A stretch of 41,542 bases of DNA from Actinomycetes bacterium (GTDB taxonomy: Bacteria > Actinomycetota > Thermoleophilia > BMS3ABIN01), in NCBI GenBank assembly GCA_024275795.1, contig JAJRYJ010000009.1, forward strand, positions 1 through 41,542, in the 5' to 3' direction. Within the stretch, counting starts at the first letter, position 1, and each line of letters opens with the position of its first letter. Positions 8,295 through 17,147 of this stretch are shown piece after piece. A model generated the notes under the pieces. It was given only the letters and a program-made list of their open reading frames with translations, was not told the origin of the DNA and made no database searches. The translations under genes and the position numbers were made by a program.

Positions 8295-9698
8295 ATGTAT
8301 GCCAAGAAGAGTCGTGAGGAGCTGCAGGCCGAGGAGTCGCTGCTCGCCCCCGTCTATGCCCGCATCGCCATCCAGGAGTCCATCTCCAAGTACGAGATGC
8401 CCGAGGGCGAGATGCTGCCCCAGACCGCCTACAACATCATCCACGACGAGCTGATGCTGGACGGCAACGCCCGCCTCAACCTGGCGACCTTCGTCACCAC
8501 CTGGATGGAGCCGGAGGCGGCGCGGCTGATGGCCGAGACCTTCGACAAGAACATGATCGACAAGGATGAATACCCGCAGACCGCCAGCATCGAGGCCCGC
8601 TGCGTCAATATCATCGCCCGCCTCTGGAACTCCCCGGACGGCGAGGAGGCGGTGGGCACGTCCACCATCGGCTCCAGCGAGGCGGCGATGCTGGGAGGGA
8701 TGTCGCTGCTGAGGAAATGGCGCAAGCGCCGCGAGGCCGAGGGCAAGCCTGCCGACAGGCCCAACATGGTCATGGGCATCAATGTCCAGATCTGCTGGGA
8801 GAAGTTCTGCGTCTACTGGGACATCGAACCGCGCTTCGTCCCCATGGAGGAAGGCCGCTACCACCTGGGGGTTGAGGAGGCCATCGAACTCTGCGACGAG
8901 AACACCATCGGCGTGATGGTGATCATGGGCAGCACCTTTGACGGCAGCTACGAGCCGGTAAAGCAGATTAGTGACGCCCTGGACCGGCTGCAGGAAGAGA
9001 AGGGCCTGGACATCCCCATCCACGTGGACGGCGCCAGCGGTGGTTTCGTCGCCCCCTTTCTGCAGCCGGAGCTGGAGTGGGACTTCCGCGTGCCACGCGT
9101 GCAGTCCATCAACGCTTCGGGCCACAAGTACGGCCTGGTCTATCCGGGCGTCGGCTGGATCATCTGGCGTAACCGAGACGCCCTGCCGGAAGAACTGGTA
9201 TTCAAAGTCAACTACCTGGGCGGCGAGATGCCGACCTTTTCGCTCAACTTCTCCCGCCCGGGCAACCAGGTGGTGGCCCAGTACTTCAACTTCCTCAGGT
9301 TGGGGAAAGACGGCTACCGGCGTATACACCAGGCCTGCCGGGATGTGGCCCTCTACCTGTCCGACGCGCTGGACCGGAACCATGAACTCATCGAGCTGAT
9401 AACCGACGGCAGTGACATCCCCGTCTTCGCCCTGCGCATGGCCGATGCGGCAAAGACCAGGACCAACTACACGGTATTCGACCTGTCCGAGCGCCTGAGG
9501 GACCGGGGCTGGCAGGTTCCGGCCTATACATTCCCGAAGAACTGTGAACACATCGCCGCCCTGCGCATCGTGATCAAGGAAGGCTTCAACCGCGACCTTG
9601 CGGACCTGCTGCTCTCCGACTTCGAGAGGCACATCAACTGGTTCCTGAAACACCCGGAGCACAAGCCCAAGCAGAGCGGCTCTCACTTCAGCCACTGA
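8295..9698 (+). CDS. gadB: Glutamate decarboxylase
   Basis: A 467-residue PLP-dependent group II decarboxylase, the same size as E. coli GadA/B. It converts glutamate to GABA and CO2, consuming a cytosolic proton. The PLP lysine is Lys278 in SGHKYGLVYPGVGW, HVDGASGGFVAPF carries the cofactor-ring aspartate, and VGTSTIGSSEAAMLGG is the substrate/PLP-phosphate region. The C-terminus (LLSDFERHINWFLKHPEHKP) extends to the usual length, so the pH-sensing tail may be present. GAAGGAG (8281-8287) precedes the ATG. No GadC-type glutamate/GABA antiporter is in the window; the neighbours are small membrane proteins, a cation/proton antiporter and HdeD, which suggests acid stress or GABA-shunt use. Confidence 0.95.
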   Translation: MYAKKSREELQAEESLLAPVYARIAIQESISKYEMPEGEMLPQTAYNIIHDELMLDGNARLNLATFVTTWMEPEAARLMAETFDKNMIDKDEYPQTASIEARCVNIIARLWNSPDGEEAVGTSTIGSSEAAMLGGMSLLRKWRKRREAEGKPADRPNMVMGINVQICWEKFCVYWDIEPRFVPMEEGRYHLGVEEAIELCDENTIGVMVIMGSTFDGSYEPVKQISDALDRLQEEKGLDIPIHVDGASGGFVAPFLQPELEWDFRVPRVQSINASGHKYGLVYPGVGWIIWRNRDALPEELVFKVNYLGGEMPTFSLNFSRPGNQVVAQYFNFLRLGKDGYRRIHQACRDVALYLSDALDRNHELIELITDGSDIPVFALRMADAAKTRTNYTVFDLSERLRDRGWQVPAYTFPKNCEHIAALRIVIKEGFNRDLADLLLSDFERHINWFLKHPEHKPKQSGSHFSH

Positions 9699-9800
9699 GT
9701 TTCGTTCCATACAGCGCGAGTTTCATTTCACGCCGCACGGGTATACGCAATACCACAAGAATCAATTGAACACTAAAGCAGGGTCCGAGAAAGGAACACC

Positions 9801-10109
9801 ATGAGCGAGGCACCGATTGAAGCCGTCATCGCTGTCTTCGATGACGAGAACTCCGCGGACGAAGCACTGTCGAGGTTGAAACCAGCGAAATGGGATGGTC
9901 TTATCGGCATCGAGGATTCGGCTGTGCTCCGGCGTGACGATCATAACAAGCTGCACATCGAGGAGACCGGAGATATGGGCGGCGGCAAGGGTGCTGCCAT
10001 CGGCGCCCTTGCCGATGGCGTTATCGGGCTCATCAACGGGCCGGGAGCCATCCTCGTCGGCGGCGCCGGCGCCGCCGAACTCGAGAAAGCGGGAACAGAG
10101 ACCGTCTGA
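9801..10109 (+). CDS. Short DUF1269-like protein
   Basis: 102 residues. The N-terminal half (EAVIAVFDDENSADEALSRL) is a small alpha/beta fold, followed by ETGDMGGGKGAAIGALADG and a glycine-rich hydrophobic segment resembling the GGGrGaliGglvG-llaGP helix of DUF1269/TM2-like proteins. Members I know are about 150-180 residues with more sequence after this segment; here a stop comes soon after GAGAAELEKAGTETV, so it is a short form or C-terminally truncated. I found no continuation in the other frames before the next gene. AAAGGA precedes the ATG. It lies between gadB and two other tiny genes on the same strand. The family assignment is tentative. Confidence 0.6.
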   Translation: MSEAPIEAVIAVFDDENSADEALSRLKPAKWDGLIGIEDSAVLRRDDHNKLHIEETGDMGGGKGAAIGALADGVIGLINGPGAILVGGAGAAELEKAGTETV

Positions 10110-10130
10110 CACCGGAAAAGGAGGACTGCT

Positions 10131-10418
10131 GTGGGCTGCGGATGTCTACTGGCGCTGGTGGCGGTCGTCTCACCGCGCTTCGCCTTCATTCTCGTCTGGC
10201 TTTTCACTGACCTGGTCGGCCGGGCCCTTGAGGGGTTTTTACTGCCGACGCTGGGTCTCATTTTCCTGCCGTTCACCACGCTCTTCTACGTGCTGGTCTA
10301 TGACCCCGCGGGGCTCACCGTCTGGAGTTGGTTGCTGGTGATACTGGGTTTCCTCTTCGACCTTGCGGCATACGGCAGCAGCGGCTATGCCAACAGCCGG
10401 CAGAGCAGCTATTCCTGA
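10131..10418 (+). CDS. Small hydrophobic membrane protein, unknown function
   Basis: 95 residues starting at GTG (10131), chosen because AAGGAGG lies six bases upstream. It starts CGCLLALVAVVSPRFAFILV and has about three hydrophobic segments (residues about 3-23, 37-56 and 63-80) with a polar tail ending in SSYS. I recall similar roughly 90-residue proteins from actinobacteria but know no function. It begins 21 bases after the DUF1269-like gene, so the two are likely co-transcribed. Confidence 0.65.
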   Translation: MGCGCLLALVAVVSPRFAFILVWLFTDLVGRALEGFLLPTLGLIFLPFTTLFYVLVYDPAGLTVWSWLLVILGFLFDLAAYGSSGYANSRQSSYS

Positions 10419-10482
10419 CAAGCAGGGCTGTCCTGACAAACAGCAGGAACGGCCTTTATAAACATAGTCAAATCGGAGGTAT

Positions 10483-10743
10483 ATGATGCCATCTCTGGGA
10501 CCAGCAGGACGGGGCGGCGCCCGGCGTCGTACCCGCAGACGCATGCGCAGGCGTGGAGCGATGCCGAACCAGGCCGGTCCGCCGCCACCGGCGCCGCAAC
10601 AGCAGCCGCAGCCGCCGGTAACAGGCGGAGAGGAAGAACCCGCCTACCTGGGCGAGCTGGAGAAGCTGGGTGAGCTGCGCGACAAGGGCATCCTGACGCA
10701 GGAGGAGTTCGAAGCCAAAAAGAAACAGCTGCTTGGACTCTAG
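10483..10743 (+). CDS. SHOCT-domain small protein
   Basis: 86 residues. The N-terminal third is very arginine-rich (RRTRRRMRRR), followed by a proline/glutamine low-complexity stretch, and the C-terminal 32 residues are a clear SHOCT domain: LGELEKLGELRDKGILTQEE, then FEAKKKQLLGL. SHOCT is a short helical oligomerisation module at the end of many small membrane-associated bacterial proteins; this one has no membrane helix, so the basic tail may bind nucleic acid or acidic lipid (inference). GGAGGT precedes the ATG; a second ATG follows directly. The antiporter gene starts 23 bases downstream. Confidence 0.75.
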   Translation: MMPSLGPAGRGGARRRTRRRMRRRGAMPNQAGPPPPAPQQQPQPPVTGGEEEPAYLGELEKLGELRDKGILTQEEFEAKKKQLLGL

Positions 10744-10766
10744 GCGACCCGGCCAGGTGTGATCTC

Positions 10767-12062
10767 TTGGAATTAGGGATACTGGCATTCGCGGTCATCA
10801 TTCTGGTCTACGGCCTGCTCTCACGGCGGCTGGAGCTGAACTCGATAACACCGCAGATGGCCTTCGTGGCCCTGGGCATGCTTCTCGGCGCCGGCTTCTT
10901 CGGCATGGTCAACCTGAGAGTCGAGAACGAACTCTTCCTGCTGGCAGGCGAGGCCGCCCTGGTACTAACGCTCTTCACCGACGCCACCCGCATCAACATC
11001 ACATCGCTCAGGGAAAACGAATCGCTCCCGCTGCGGTTGCTGGGCATCGGCCTGCCTCTCACCATCGCCGCCGGCGCCGGCCTGGCGGTACTGATGTTCA
11101 CGAACCTGAACCTGTTCGAGGCCGCCATCATCGGCACCCTGCTCTCCCCCACCGACGCCGGCCTCGGCCAGGCGCTGGTGAACAATCCGCGCGTACCGAT
11201 GCGCATCCGCCAGGCGCTCAATGTGGAGTCAGGCCTCAATGACGGCATCTCCACCCCCATACTGTTCATGTTCATCGCCCTGGCCGAAGCCGGAGAGGGC
11301 ACGGCATCCGCCAGCTTCTGGACAACATACGCCCTGCGTGAGCTGGGCATCGGCCTGCTGGTCGGCATGTTCGTCGGTCTCGCGGGCGGCTGGCTGGTGG
11401 GACACGCCATGCACAGGAAGCTGATGACCAAGACTTTCCAGTGGCTCACCTTCCCGGCGCTGGCATTGATAGCCTGGCTGCTGGCGACACTCCTGGAAGG
11501 GAACGGCTATATCGCGGCTTTTGTGGGAGGCCTGATGACAGCCCTGGTCACCAGAAGCCTGATCAAGGAACGCCTGATGGAGAACGTTGTCATTTTCAGC
11601 GAGACCGGCGGCCAGCTGCTCAACATGGTCGTCTTCTTCATCTTCGGCGCCATCGTCATCGACGAGCTGGGAGCGCTGGCGGCTGACACCATTCTCTACG
11701 CGGCGCTGAGCCTGACGCTGGTACGCATGATTCCCGTTGCCATCTCGCTCATCGGCAGCAGGCTGCACTTCGGCAGCGTCCTGTTCATGGGCTGGTTCGG
11801 CCCCCGCGGCCTGGCTTCCATCGTGCTCGGCACCATCGTGCTCCAGGAATCTCCCGCCCTTTCCGGCCTCGGGCGTATCCGGGATGTTGTGATGGTGACA
11901 GTGGTCATGAGCGTATTCGCCCACGGCATCACCACCACGCCATTCGTGAAGCTGTATCTAAAACGTATCGCCAACCTGGACTCCAGGGCTCCGGAGCGCA
12001 AGAAGGTCAAACAACACCCGACGCGCAGAGTAGCCAGGCCGCATCTGCCGCATAACCTGTGA
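10767..12062 (+). CDS. CPA1-family cation/proton antiporter
   Basis: 431 residues with about 12 hydrophobic helices. It carries the CPA1/NhaP signature blocks LSPTDAGLGQALV and LNVESGLNDGISTPI, whose Asp and Asn-Asp are the ion-binding residues, and GWFGPRGLASIVLG (family gPRGlasivl) near the C-terminus. Such proteins exchange Na+ or K+ for H+ across the inner membrane. The start is a TTG (10767) with only a weak AGGTG upstream, but it places the first helix (ILAFAVIILVYGLLSRRLE) at the usual position. There is no long cytosolic C-terminal tail. Close spacing to the SHOCT gene suggests one transcript. With GadB upstream and HdeD downstream it supports a role in pH homeostasis; ion specificity cannot be read from the sequence. 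Confidence 0.9.
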   Translation: MELGILAFAVIILVYGLLSRRLELNSITPQMAFVALGMLLGAGFFGMVNLRVENELFLLAGEAALVLTLFTDATRINITSLRENESLPLRLLGIGLPLTIAAGAGLAVLMFTNLNLFEAAIIGTLLSPTDAGLGQALVNNPRVPMRIRQALNVESGLNDGISTPILFMFIALAEAGEGTASASFWTTYALRELGIGLLVGMFVGLAGGWLVGHAMHRKLMTKTFQWLTFPALALIAWLLATLLEGNGYIAAFVGGLMTALVTRSLIKERLMENVVIFSETGGQLLNMVVFFIFGAIVIDELGALAADTILYAALSLTLVRMIPVAISLIGSRLHFGSVLFMGWFGPRGLASIVLGTIVLQESPALSGLGRIRDVVMVTVVMSVFAHGITTTPFVKLYLKRIANLDSRAPERKKVKQHPTRRVARPHLPHNL

Positions 12063-12255
12063 CTCGTTTACAGTCTGGACGATTGTTGAGCTTCATCGAA
12101 TGCAACAACCAGGTAACAGATGAACACCGAAATCAGGACCACAAGCAAGGGCCTTCGAGGATACATTCCCATGCATCCGGAGGTTTACCGGAACAGGCAA
12201 CTCACGCGCAGCCCTTGAATCAGTCCGTCTTTCACAACTTCGGCCGCCGTCCCGC

Positions 12256-12792
12256 CTACGACCGCAGCTGTACGGCGGAGACGATGGCGGATAAACCGCC
12301 GACGACGGCGATGATACCCAGCGCGTAGGGCAGCGAGAACGAGAACAGCCAGATGTTAGCCAGCAGCACGATGCCGAGAATGAGGCTGAAAACACCCAGT
12401 ATCGATGTCCCCCAGCTCCTGACCTGTATGCCGGTAACCAGGTTGCCTATGCCGAAGAAGATGCCCATGAAACCGAGGATGATGATCAGAGTCTTCAGCA
12501 CCACCGTCGTACTCCAGAGCGGATACTGGACCACGATCAGGCCGGCGGCGATACCCACCAGACCTACCAGCAGGTTCCATCCCCAGAGCCGTGAGTCGAC
12601 GAAGACGTGGATGATCCTGAATATGCCCGCGACCATCCAGTAGACGCCGATGAAAATCATCAGAACCAGCGTTGCCTCACTCGTATTTATCAACAACATG
12701 ATGCCCAAAAGCAGCAGGGCGATGCCCTCGATCAACACCAGCCACCAGGGGACCTGTGAGTCGGCCGTGGTGTCCATTGCTTCTGTTGCCAT
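12256..12792 (-). CDS. HdeD family (DUF308) membrane protein
   Basis: 178 residues with six hydrophobic helices arranged as internally similar pairs, typical of HdeD/DUF308. Characteristic parts are WWLVLIEGIALLLLGIMLL, the GVYWMVAGIFRI helix and IIILGFMGIFFGIGNLVTG. E. coli HdeD is an inner-membrane protein of the acid-fitness island. GAAAGGAGG lies just upstream of the ATG. It is transcribed toward the antiporter gene and divergently from the CoA-disulfide reductase gene. The 193 bases between it and the antiporter show only a weak TCCGG/CCGGA hairpin near 12178 and no clear terminator. Confidence 0.88.
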   Translation of the reverse strand: MATEAMDTTADSQVPWWLVLIEGIALLLLGIMLLINTSEATLVLMIFIGVYWMVAGIFRIIHVFVDSRLWGWNLLVGLVGIAAGLIVVQYPLWSTTVVLKTLIIILGFMGIFFGIGNLVTGIQVRSWGTSILGVFSLILGIVLLANIWLFSFSLPYALGIIAVVGGLSAIVSAVQLRS

Positions 12793-12957
12793 GCCTGCCT
12801 CCTTTCAATATGCCCATCATGGAAGCTGCCCGGCAGGTTCCATGAAGCATTGCCGGGGCCGGAACCGTTATCAGTCCGTGAGCGCTTATTCATTCCCGCA
12901 CTGCAGAATCCTTCCCGGAGGAAGTTTTCCCCGAAATCAGATAACCTAACAAAAGCG

Positions 12958-14628
12958 ATGAACTCTCCCCGGGAAAGGATAAAACTTGTGATCGTCGGCG
13001 GCGTCGCCGCCGGAGCCTCCGCGGCGGTGCGCGCCCGGCGTCTCAGCGAGGTGGCTGACATCGTCCTGCTTGAGCGCGGCGAGCATGTGTCTTTCGCCAA
13101 CTGTGGCCTTCCCTATCACATCGGCGGCGAGATCAGCAAGCACGACGACCTGCTTGTAGTGACGCCGGATTATCTCAGACAGACCTTCAATATCGACGTG
13201 CGCACAGGCAATGAAGCCGTTTCCATCGACCGGGACAGGAAGCTGCTGACAATCCACGACTACGTCGGTGACAGGATATACCAGGAGAGCTATGACAAGC
13301 TGGTGCTCTGTCAAGGCGCTGCTCCTGTCACTCCGCCGTTGCCGGGCATAGACCACCCGCGCCTCTTCACCCTGCGCAACATCCCCGACATGGACACCAT
13401 CAAGGCGATTGTCGATGCCGGCGCCCGCCGGGCTGTCGTTATCGGCGCCAATTACATCGGCCTGGAGATGGTGGAGGCTCTCAGCAGGCGCGGCATGCAT
13501 ATCGACCTGGTGGAGATGCAGCGCCAGCTGATGCCGTCCCTGGACGCGGAGATGGCCCGCGAGCTCGAGTGTCACCTTGAAGATAAAGGTATCCGCCTGC
13601 ATCTTGATACCATCGCCGAGTCGTTTACCGACGGAGCCGGCGGCATCAGAGTCGCGCTCAACAACGGGGAAAAGCTGGAAGCCGACATGGCGTTGCTCGC
13701 CATCGGTGTCCGCCCCGAGACCGACATGGCCCTTAATGCCGGGCTGGAAACGGGCATCAGCGGCGGCCTGCGCGTGGACAGGCACATGCGAACATCCGAC
13801 CCGGATATCTATGCCGCCGGCGACATGGTCGAAGTCAGCCATACGGTGACCGGCGAACCTTCGCTGATACCGCTCGCCGGACCGGCCAACCGCCAGGGAC
13901 GCATCGTCGCCAATCACGTCATGGGACGCGACAGCACCTATGGCTCCACCCAGGGCACGTCCATACTCAAGGTCTTCGAGATGACCGCCGCCTGCACCGG
14001 GGCCTCGGAGAAGCTGCTGAAAAAACTCAATATCCCTTACAGGAAGATCTACCTGCACCCTTACGGACACGCTTCCTATTACCCCGGCACGTCACAGATG
14101 CACATGAAGCTGCTCTACGGCCCCGGGCTGGGCAAGGTACTGGGAGCCCAGATCGTCGGGCGCGACGGCGTCGACAAGCGCATCGACATCCTGGCTACCG
14201 CCATCCGTGGCGATATCACAGTCTACGACATGAGGGAACTGGAGCTGGCATACGCGCCCCCCTACGGCTCCGCCAGGGACCCGGTTAACTATGCCGGCTT
14301 CGTCGCTGCCAACGACCTGCGGGGCGACGTGGAGTTCTGGTACGCGGAGGACTACCCGGGGAAAACCGCCGGCGGCCTCCTGCTCGACGTCCGTACGAAA
14401 AAGGAGTTCAGAGCATGGCATATCGAGGGTGCCGTCAATGTTCCCCTGCATGAGATCCGCTCCCGCCTCGACGAGATCCGCGGGCTGCAGCAGGGCAGGC
14501 CCCTGTTCCTCTACTGCCTGGTGGGCATCCGCAGCTACCTGGCCTACCGCATCCTGCGCCTGCACGGCTTCGAACATCTCTCCACCCTGGCCGGCGGCAA
14601 GAAGACCTTCCGGAGCGTGCACCGGTGA
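12958..14628 (+). CDS. CoA-disulfide reductase with C-terminal rhodanese domain
   Basis: 556 residues. An FAD/NAD(P)-dependent reductase (residues about 1-450) is fused to a rhodanese domain (about 475-556), the CoADR-Rhd arrangement that reduces CoA disulfide or CoA persulfide and polysulfide. Seen: the FAD Rossmann start [19 protein letters not shown], the single redox cysteine Cys49 in [13 protein letters not shown], the second nucleotide fold [25 protein letters not shown], then the rhodanese [19 protein letters not shown] with active-site Cys520 in [13 protein letters not shown]. The ATG at 12958 has a weak ribosome site; a GTG at 12988 has a better one but would clip the first strand. 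The stop overlaps the next gene's GTG by four bases, so the two are translationally coupled. A role in persulfide or redox metabolism is inferred. Confidence 0.92.
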   Translation: MNSPRERIKLVIVGGVAAGASAAVRARRLSEVADIVLLERGEHVSFANCGLPYHIGGEISKHDDLLVVTPDYLRQTFNIDVRTGNEAVSIDRDRKLLTIHDYVGDRIYQESYDKLVLCQGAAPVTPPLPGIDHPRLFTLRNIPDMDTIKAIVDAGARRAVVIGANYIGLEMVEALSRRGMHIDLVEMQRQLMPSLDAEMARELECHLEDKGIRLHLDTIAESFTDGAGGIRVALNNGEKLEADMALLAIGVRPETDMALNAGLETGISGGLRVDRHMRTSDPDIYAAGDMVEVSHTVTGEPSLIPLAGPANRQGRIVANHVMGRDSTYGSTQGTSILKVFEMTAACTGASEKLLKKLNIPYRKIYLHPYGHASYYPGTSQMHMKLLYGPGLGKVLGAQIVGRDGVDKRIDILATAIRGDITVYDMRELELAYAPPYGSARDPVNYAGFVAANDLRGDVEFWYAEDYPGKTAGGLLLDVRTKKEFRAWHIEGAVNVPLHEIRSRLDEIRGLQQGRPLFLYCLVGIRSYLAYRILRLHGFEHLSTLAGGKKTFRSVHR

Positions 14629-15902
14629 ACTCCCCGCCTTCCTCGTTCCACCTGCTCGCCAAGCCTGCGGGCGCCAGGTGCAACCTGGCGTGCGATTACT
14701 GCTTCTTCCTCTCCAAGGACAGGCTCTATCCCGGCAGCGACCTGCGCATGTCCGATGCGGTGCTGGAAGAATATATCCGGCAGTACATCGAGTCGCAGCA
14801 GGTACCCATGGCCACTATCGCATGGCAGGGTGGCGAGCCGACGCTGATGGGAATCGATTTCTTCCGCCGTTCCGTCGAACTGGCGGAAAAATACAGAAAG
14901 CCGGGTATGCAGATACAGCATACGATCCAGACCAACGGCACGACCTTGAACGACGAATGGTGCAGTTTCTTCAGGGAGAACAGGTTCCTGGTCGGGCTCA
15001 GCCTTGACGGGCCGCGGAAACTCCATGACAAGTACCGCCGCGACAGGCGCGGCAAGCCGACTTTTGAAAAGGTGATGGTGGGACTGGACCTGCTGAAAAA
15101 ACACGGCGTCGACTTCAATATACTCGCCACCGTCCACCGCGCCAACGCAGGCCGCCCCCTGGATGTCTACCGCTTCTTCCGTGATGAGGCCGAGGCTCGC
15201 TTCATCCAGTTCATACCGATTGTCGAGCGGGACAACGACACGGGTTTTCAGGAGGGCGACTCGGTCACGAAGCGCTCTGTCAGGCCGGAGGAATACGGTT
15301 CCTTCCTCTGCAGCATCTTTGATGAATGGGTGCGGAACGACGTGGGCGAGGTCTTTGTGCAGCTCTTCGACGCGGCGCTCGCCGCCTGGGCCGGCGCTCC
15401 CGCCGGACTCTGCATCTTCGCTCCCACCTGCGGCGACGCCCTGGCGCTGGAACACAACGGTGACCTCTACTCCTGCGACCATTACGTCGAACCCGGGTAC
15501 CTGCTGGGGAATATCATGGAAACACCCATGTCCGAGCTGGCGGGTTCCGAGCGGCAACGGCGCTTCGGACGCGACAAGTACGACAGGCTGTCGCAGCAAT
15601 GCAGGCTCTGCGATGTAGGTTTCGCCTGCCGCGGCGGCTGTCCCAGGAACCGCTTCACCAGCACCGCAAAAGGTGAGTCCGGCCTCAATTACCTTTGCGC
15701 CGCCTACCTGGGATTCTTCCGCCATATCGACGAACCGATGAAGACCATGGCCGGGCTGCTCGAACAGGACAGGGAGCCTGCCGGGATCGTCCAGCAGTAC
15801 CGGCGCGAGCAGGCAGAGCTCGAAGCCGCTTTTGTCCGCGCCGGCCGTAACGATCCCTGTCCCTGCGGCAGTGGACGCAAATTCAAACGCTGCCACGGCT
15901 GA
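14625..15902 (+). CDS. anSME-type radical SAM enzyme with C-terminal SEC-C motif
   Basis: 425 residues starting at GTG (14625). The radical-SAM cluster motif is CNLACDYC (Cys19, 23, 26). Further family marks are [25 protein letters not shown] and [16 protein letters not shown]. The SPASM domain (about residues 265-365) has cysteines for two auxiliary clusters: [20 protein letters not shown] and [18 protein letters not shown]. This is the layout of anaerobic sulfatase maturases, which oxidise a Cys or Ser of a sulfatase to formylglycine. The last 20 residues are a SEC-C zinc motif, [17 protein letters not shown], an accessory tail. No sulfatase with a C/S-x-P-x-R site is in the window, so the substrate is unknown. 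Start and stop overlap with the CoADR-rhodanese gene implies a coupled operon. Confidence 0.88.
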   Translation: MNSPPSSFHLLAKPAGARCNLACDYCFFLSKDRLYPGSDLRMSDAVLEEYIRQYIESQQVPMATIAWQGGEPTLMGIDFFRRSVELAEKYRKPGMQIQHTIQTNGTTLNDEWCSFFRENRFLVGLSLDGPRKLHDKYRRDRRGKPTFEKVMVGLDLLKKHGVDFNILATVHRANAGRPLDVYRFFRDEAEARFIQFIPIVERDNDTGFQEGDSVTKRSVRPEEYGSFLCSIFDEWVRNDVGEVFVQLFDAALAAWAGAPAGLCIFAPTCGDALALEHNGDLYSCDHYVEPGYLLGNIMETPMSELAGSERQRRFGRDKYDRLSQQCRLCDVGFACRGGCPRNRFTSTAKGESGLNYLCAAYLGFFRHIDEPMKTMAGLLEQDREPAGIVQQYRREQAELEAAFVRAGRNDPCPCGSGRKFKRCHG

Positions 15903-16046
15903 AACGTCCACGCGGCCGGCGGCGGACACGGTTTCGGTAAAGGAATAAAACCCCTGCGAAACAAATATACCCCATGAAGATGTTTAACAAGCGCCTTATG
16001 GAACAATAATTGCTAAAAGCGCCGACAACCTTACGAGGAGGAGACC

Positions 16047-17123
16047 GTGTCAATGAGTGAGCAGTCCGGATTCAGCCACGGTGCACGCACCGTGTTGGTG
16101 ATTGCGGCGGTTATCGTTGTGATCCTTGGCATGAAGGCGGCCGCCGACATCATCAACAGCATCGCGCTGGCGTTGGTGCTTGCCGTCAGTATGACGCCGA
16201 TATTGAATTGGCTGATAAAAAAGGGCGTCCCACGGGGAATCGCGCTACTGCTCGTAATCATACTGGTGGTTCTGGTCATCATGTCACTGATCATCATGGT
16301 CACAGTCTCCATGCAGAATGTAATCGAGACGCTCCCCACCTACCAGGAACAGCTTCAGGGGATTCAGGATAATCTGTACTCGTTCCTCGAAGATTACGGC
16401 ATCGATCTAGGTGAGCTGAAGAACGCCGAGTTCTTCAGCTCCGAGAACCTCATTTACATCGGCGCCCAGATCGCCTCTTCCGTGGTCAATATCCTCTCCT
16501 CCTGGTTCTTCATGCTGCTGCTGGTAACCTACATGTTGATGGAAGCGATAGATTTCCCAGCCAAAGTGAGGAAGACCCTGGATATCGGGCGGGGCATGCC
16601 CGACAGGTTGTTCCATGTCAGCGACTCGCTCCGGTCATATATTTCCATGACGGTCTGGCTGGGCGCCTTCAACGCCATCGTGATGACCGTGATCATGTAT
16701 GTCATGGGTGTCGATTTCGCCGGCCTCTGGGGGATCCTCACCTTCATCATGAGCTTCATCCCCTACGTCGGCTTCGTCATCTCCCTGATGCCGCCGACAA
16801 TCATGGCGCTGCTGGAAAGCGGCTGGACCTCGGCCCTCATCATTGTCGGCGCTTTCCTGATTGTGAACACCCTGATCGACAACGTGATCAAACCACGGGT
16901 GATGGGGGAAGGTCTTGACCTCTCTCCGGTCGTGATAATGCTGTCACTGTTCTTCTGGGCCTGGGTGCTCGGGCCCATGGGCGCGCTACTGGCCATACCG
17001 ATGACCATCATCGTCAAGGGCCTGATACTTGAATCCAGTGATGATACTGTCTGGATCGCCAACCTGATGATGCCGCTGGATTCCATCCCCGGGGACGATC
17101 CCGGGGAAAAAGCATCGGACTAG
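16047..17123 (+). CDS. AI-2E family transporter (PerM/YdiK-like permease)
   Basis: 358 residues with about eight hydrophobic helices. The N-terminal helices (TVLVIAAVIVVILGMKAAA and SIALALVLAVSMTPILNWLI) are followed by the long amphipathic region around residues 88-130, then GILTFIMSFIPYVGFVISLM and the C-terminal IDNVIKPRVMGEGLDLSPVV, the strongest family signature. Members include the quorum-signal exporter TqsA and Na+(Li+)/H+ antiporters, so neither substrate nor direction is certain. GAGGAGGAG precedes the GTG start (16047); an ATG two codons on is an alternative. It begins 144 bases after the anSME gene; a weak TTAACA (15984) and AATAAT (16005) could be a promoter, though the spacing is short. 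Confidence 0.88.
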   Translation: MSMSEQSGFSHGARTVLVIAAVIVVILGMKAAADIINSIALALVLAVSMTPILNWLIKKGVPRGIALLLVIILVVLVIMSLIIMVTVSMQNVIETLPTYQEQLQGIQDNLYSFLEDYGIDLGELKNAEFFSSENLIYIGAQIASSVVNILSSWFFMLLLVTYMLMEAIDFPAKVRKTLDIGRGMPDRLFHVSDSLRSYISMTVWLGAFNAIVMTVIMYVMGVDFAGLWGILTFIMSFIPYVGFVISLMPPTIMALLESGWTSALIIVGAFLIVNTLIDNVIKPRVMGEGLDLSPVVIMLSLFFWAWVLGPMGALLAIPMTIIVKGLILESSDDTVWIANLMMPLDSIPGDDPGEKASD

Positions 17124-17147
17124 CACGTACGCAAGGCGGTATATCCC

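Noticed and set aside
10409..10445. TCCTGACAAGCAGG / TCCTGACAAACAGC doublet as a regulatory repeat
   Set aside because: Short, imperfect, partly inside the preceding gene's stop region, and with no clear symmetry or promoter context.
12063..12255. Terminator between the convergent antiporter and hdeD genes
   Set aside because: The TCCGG/CCGGA pairing near 12178 is only five pairs and lacks a T-tract on either strand.
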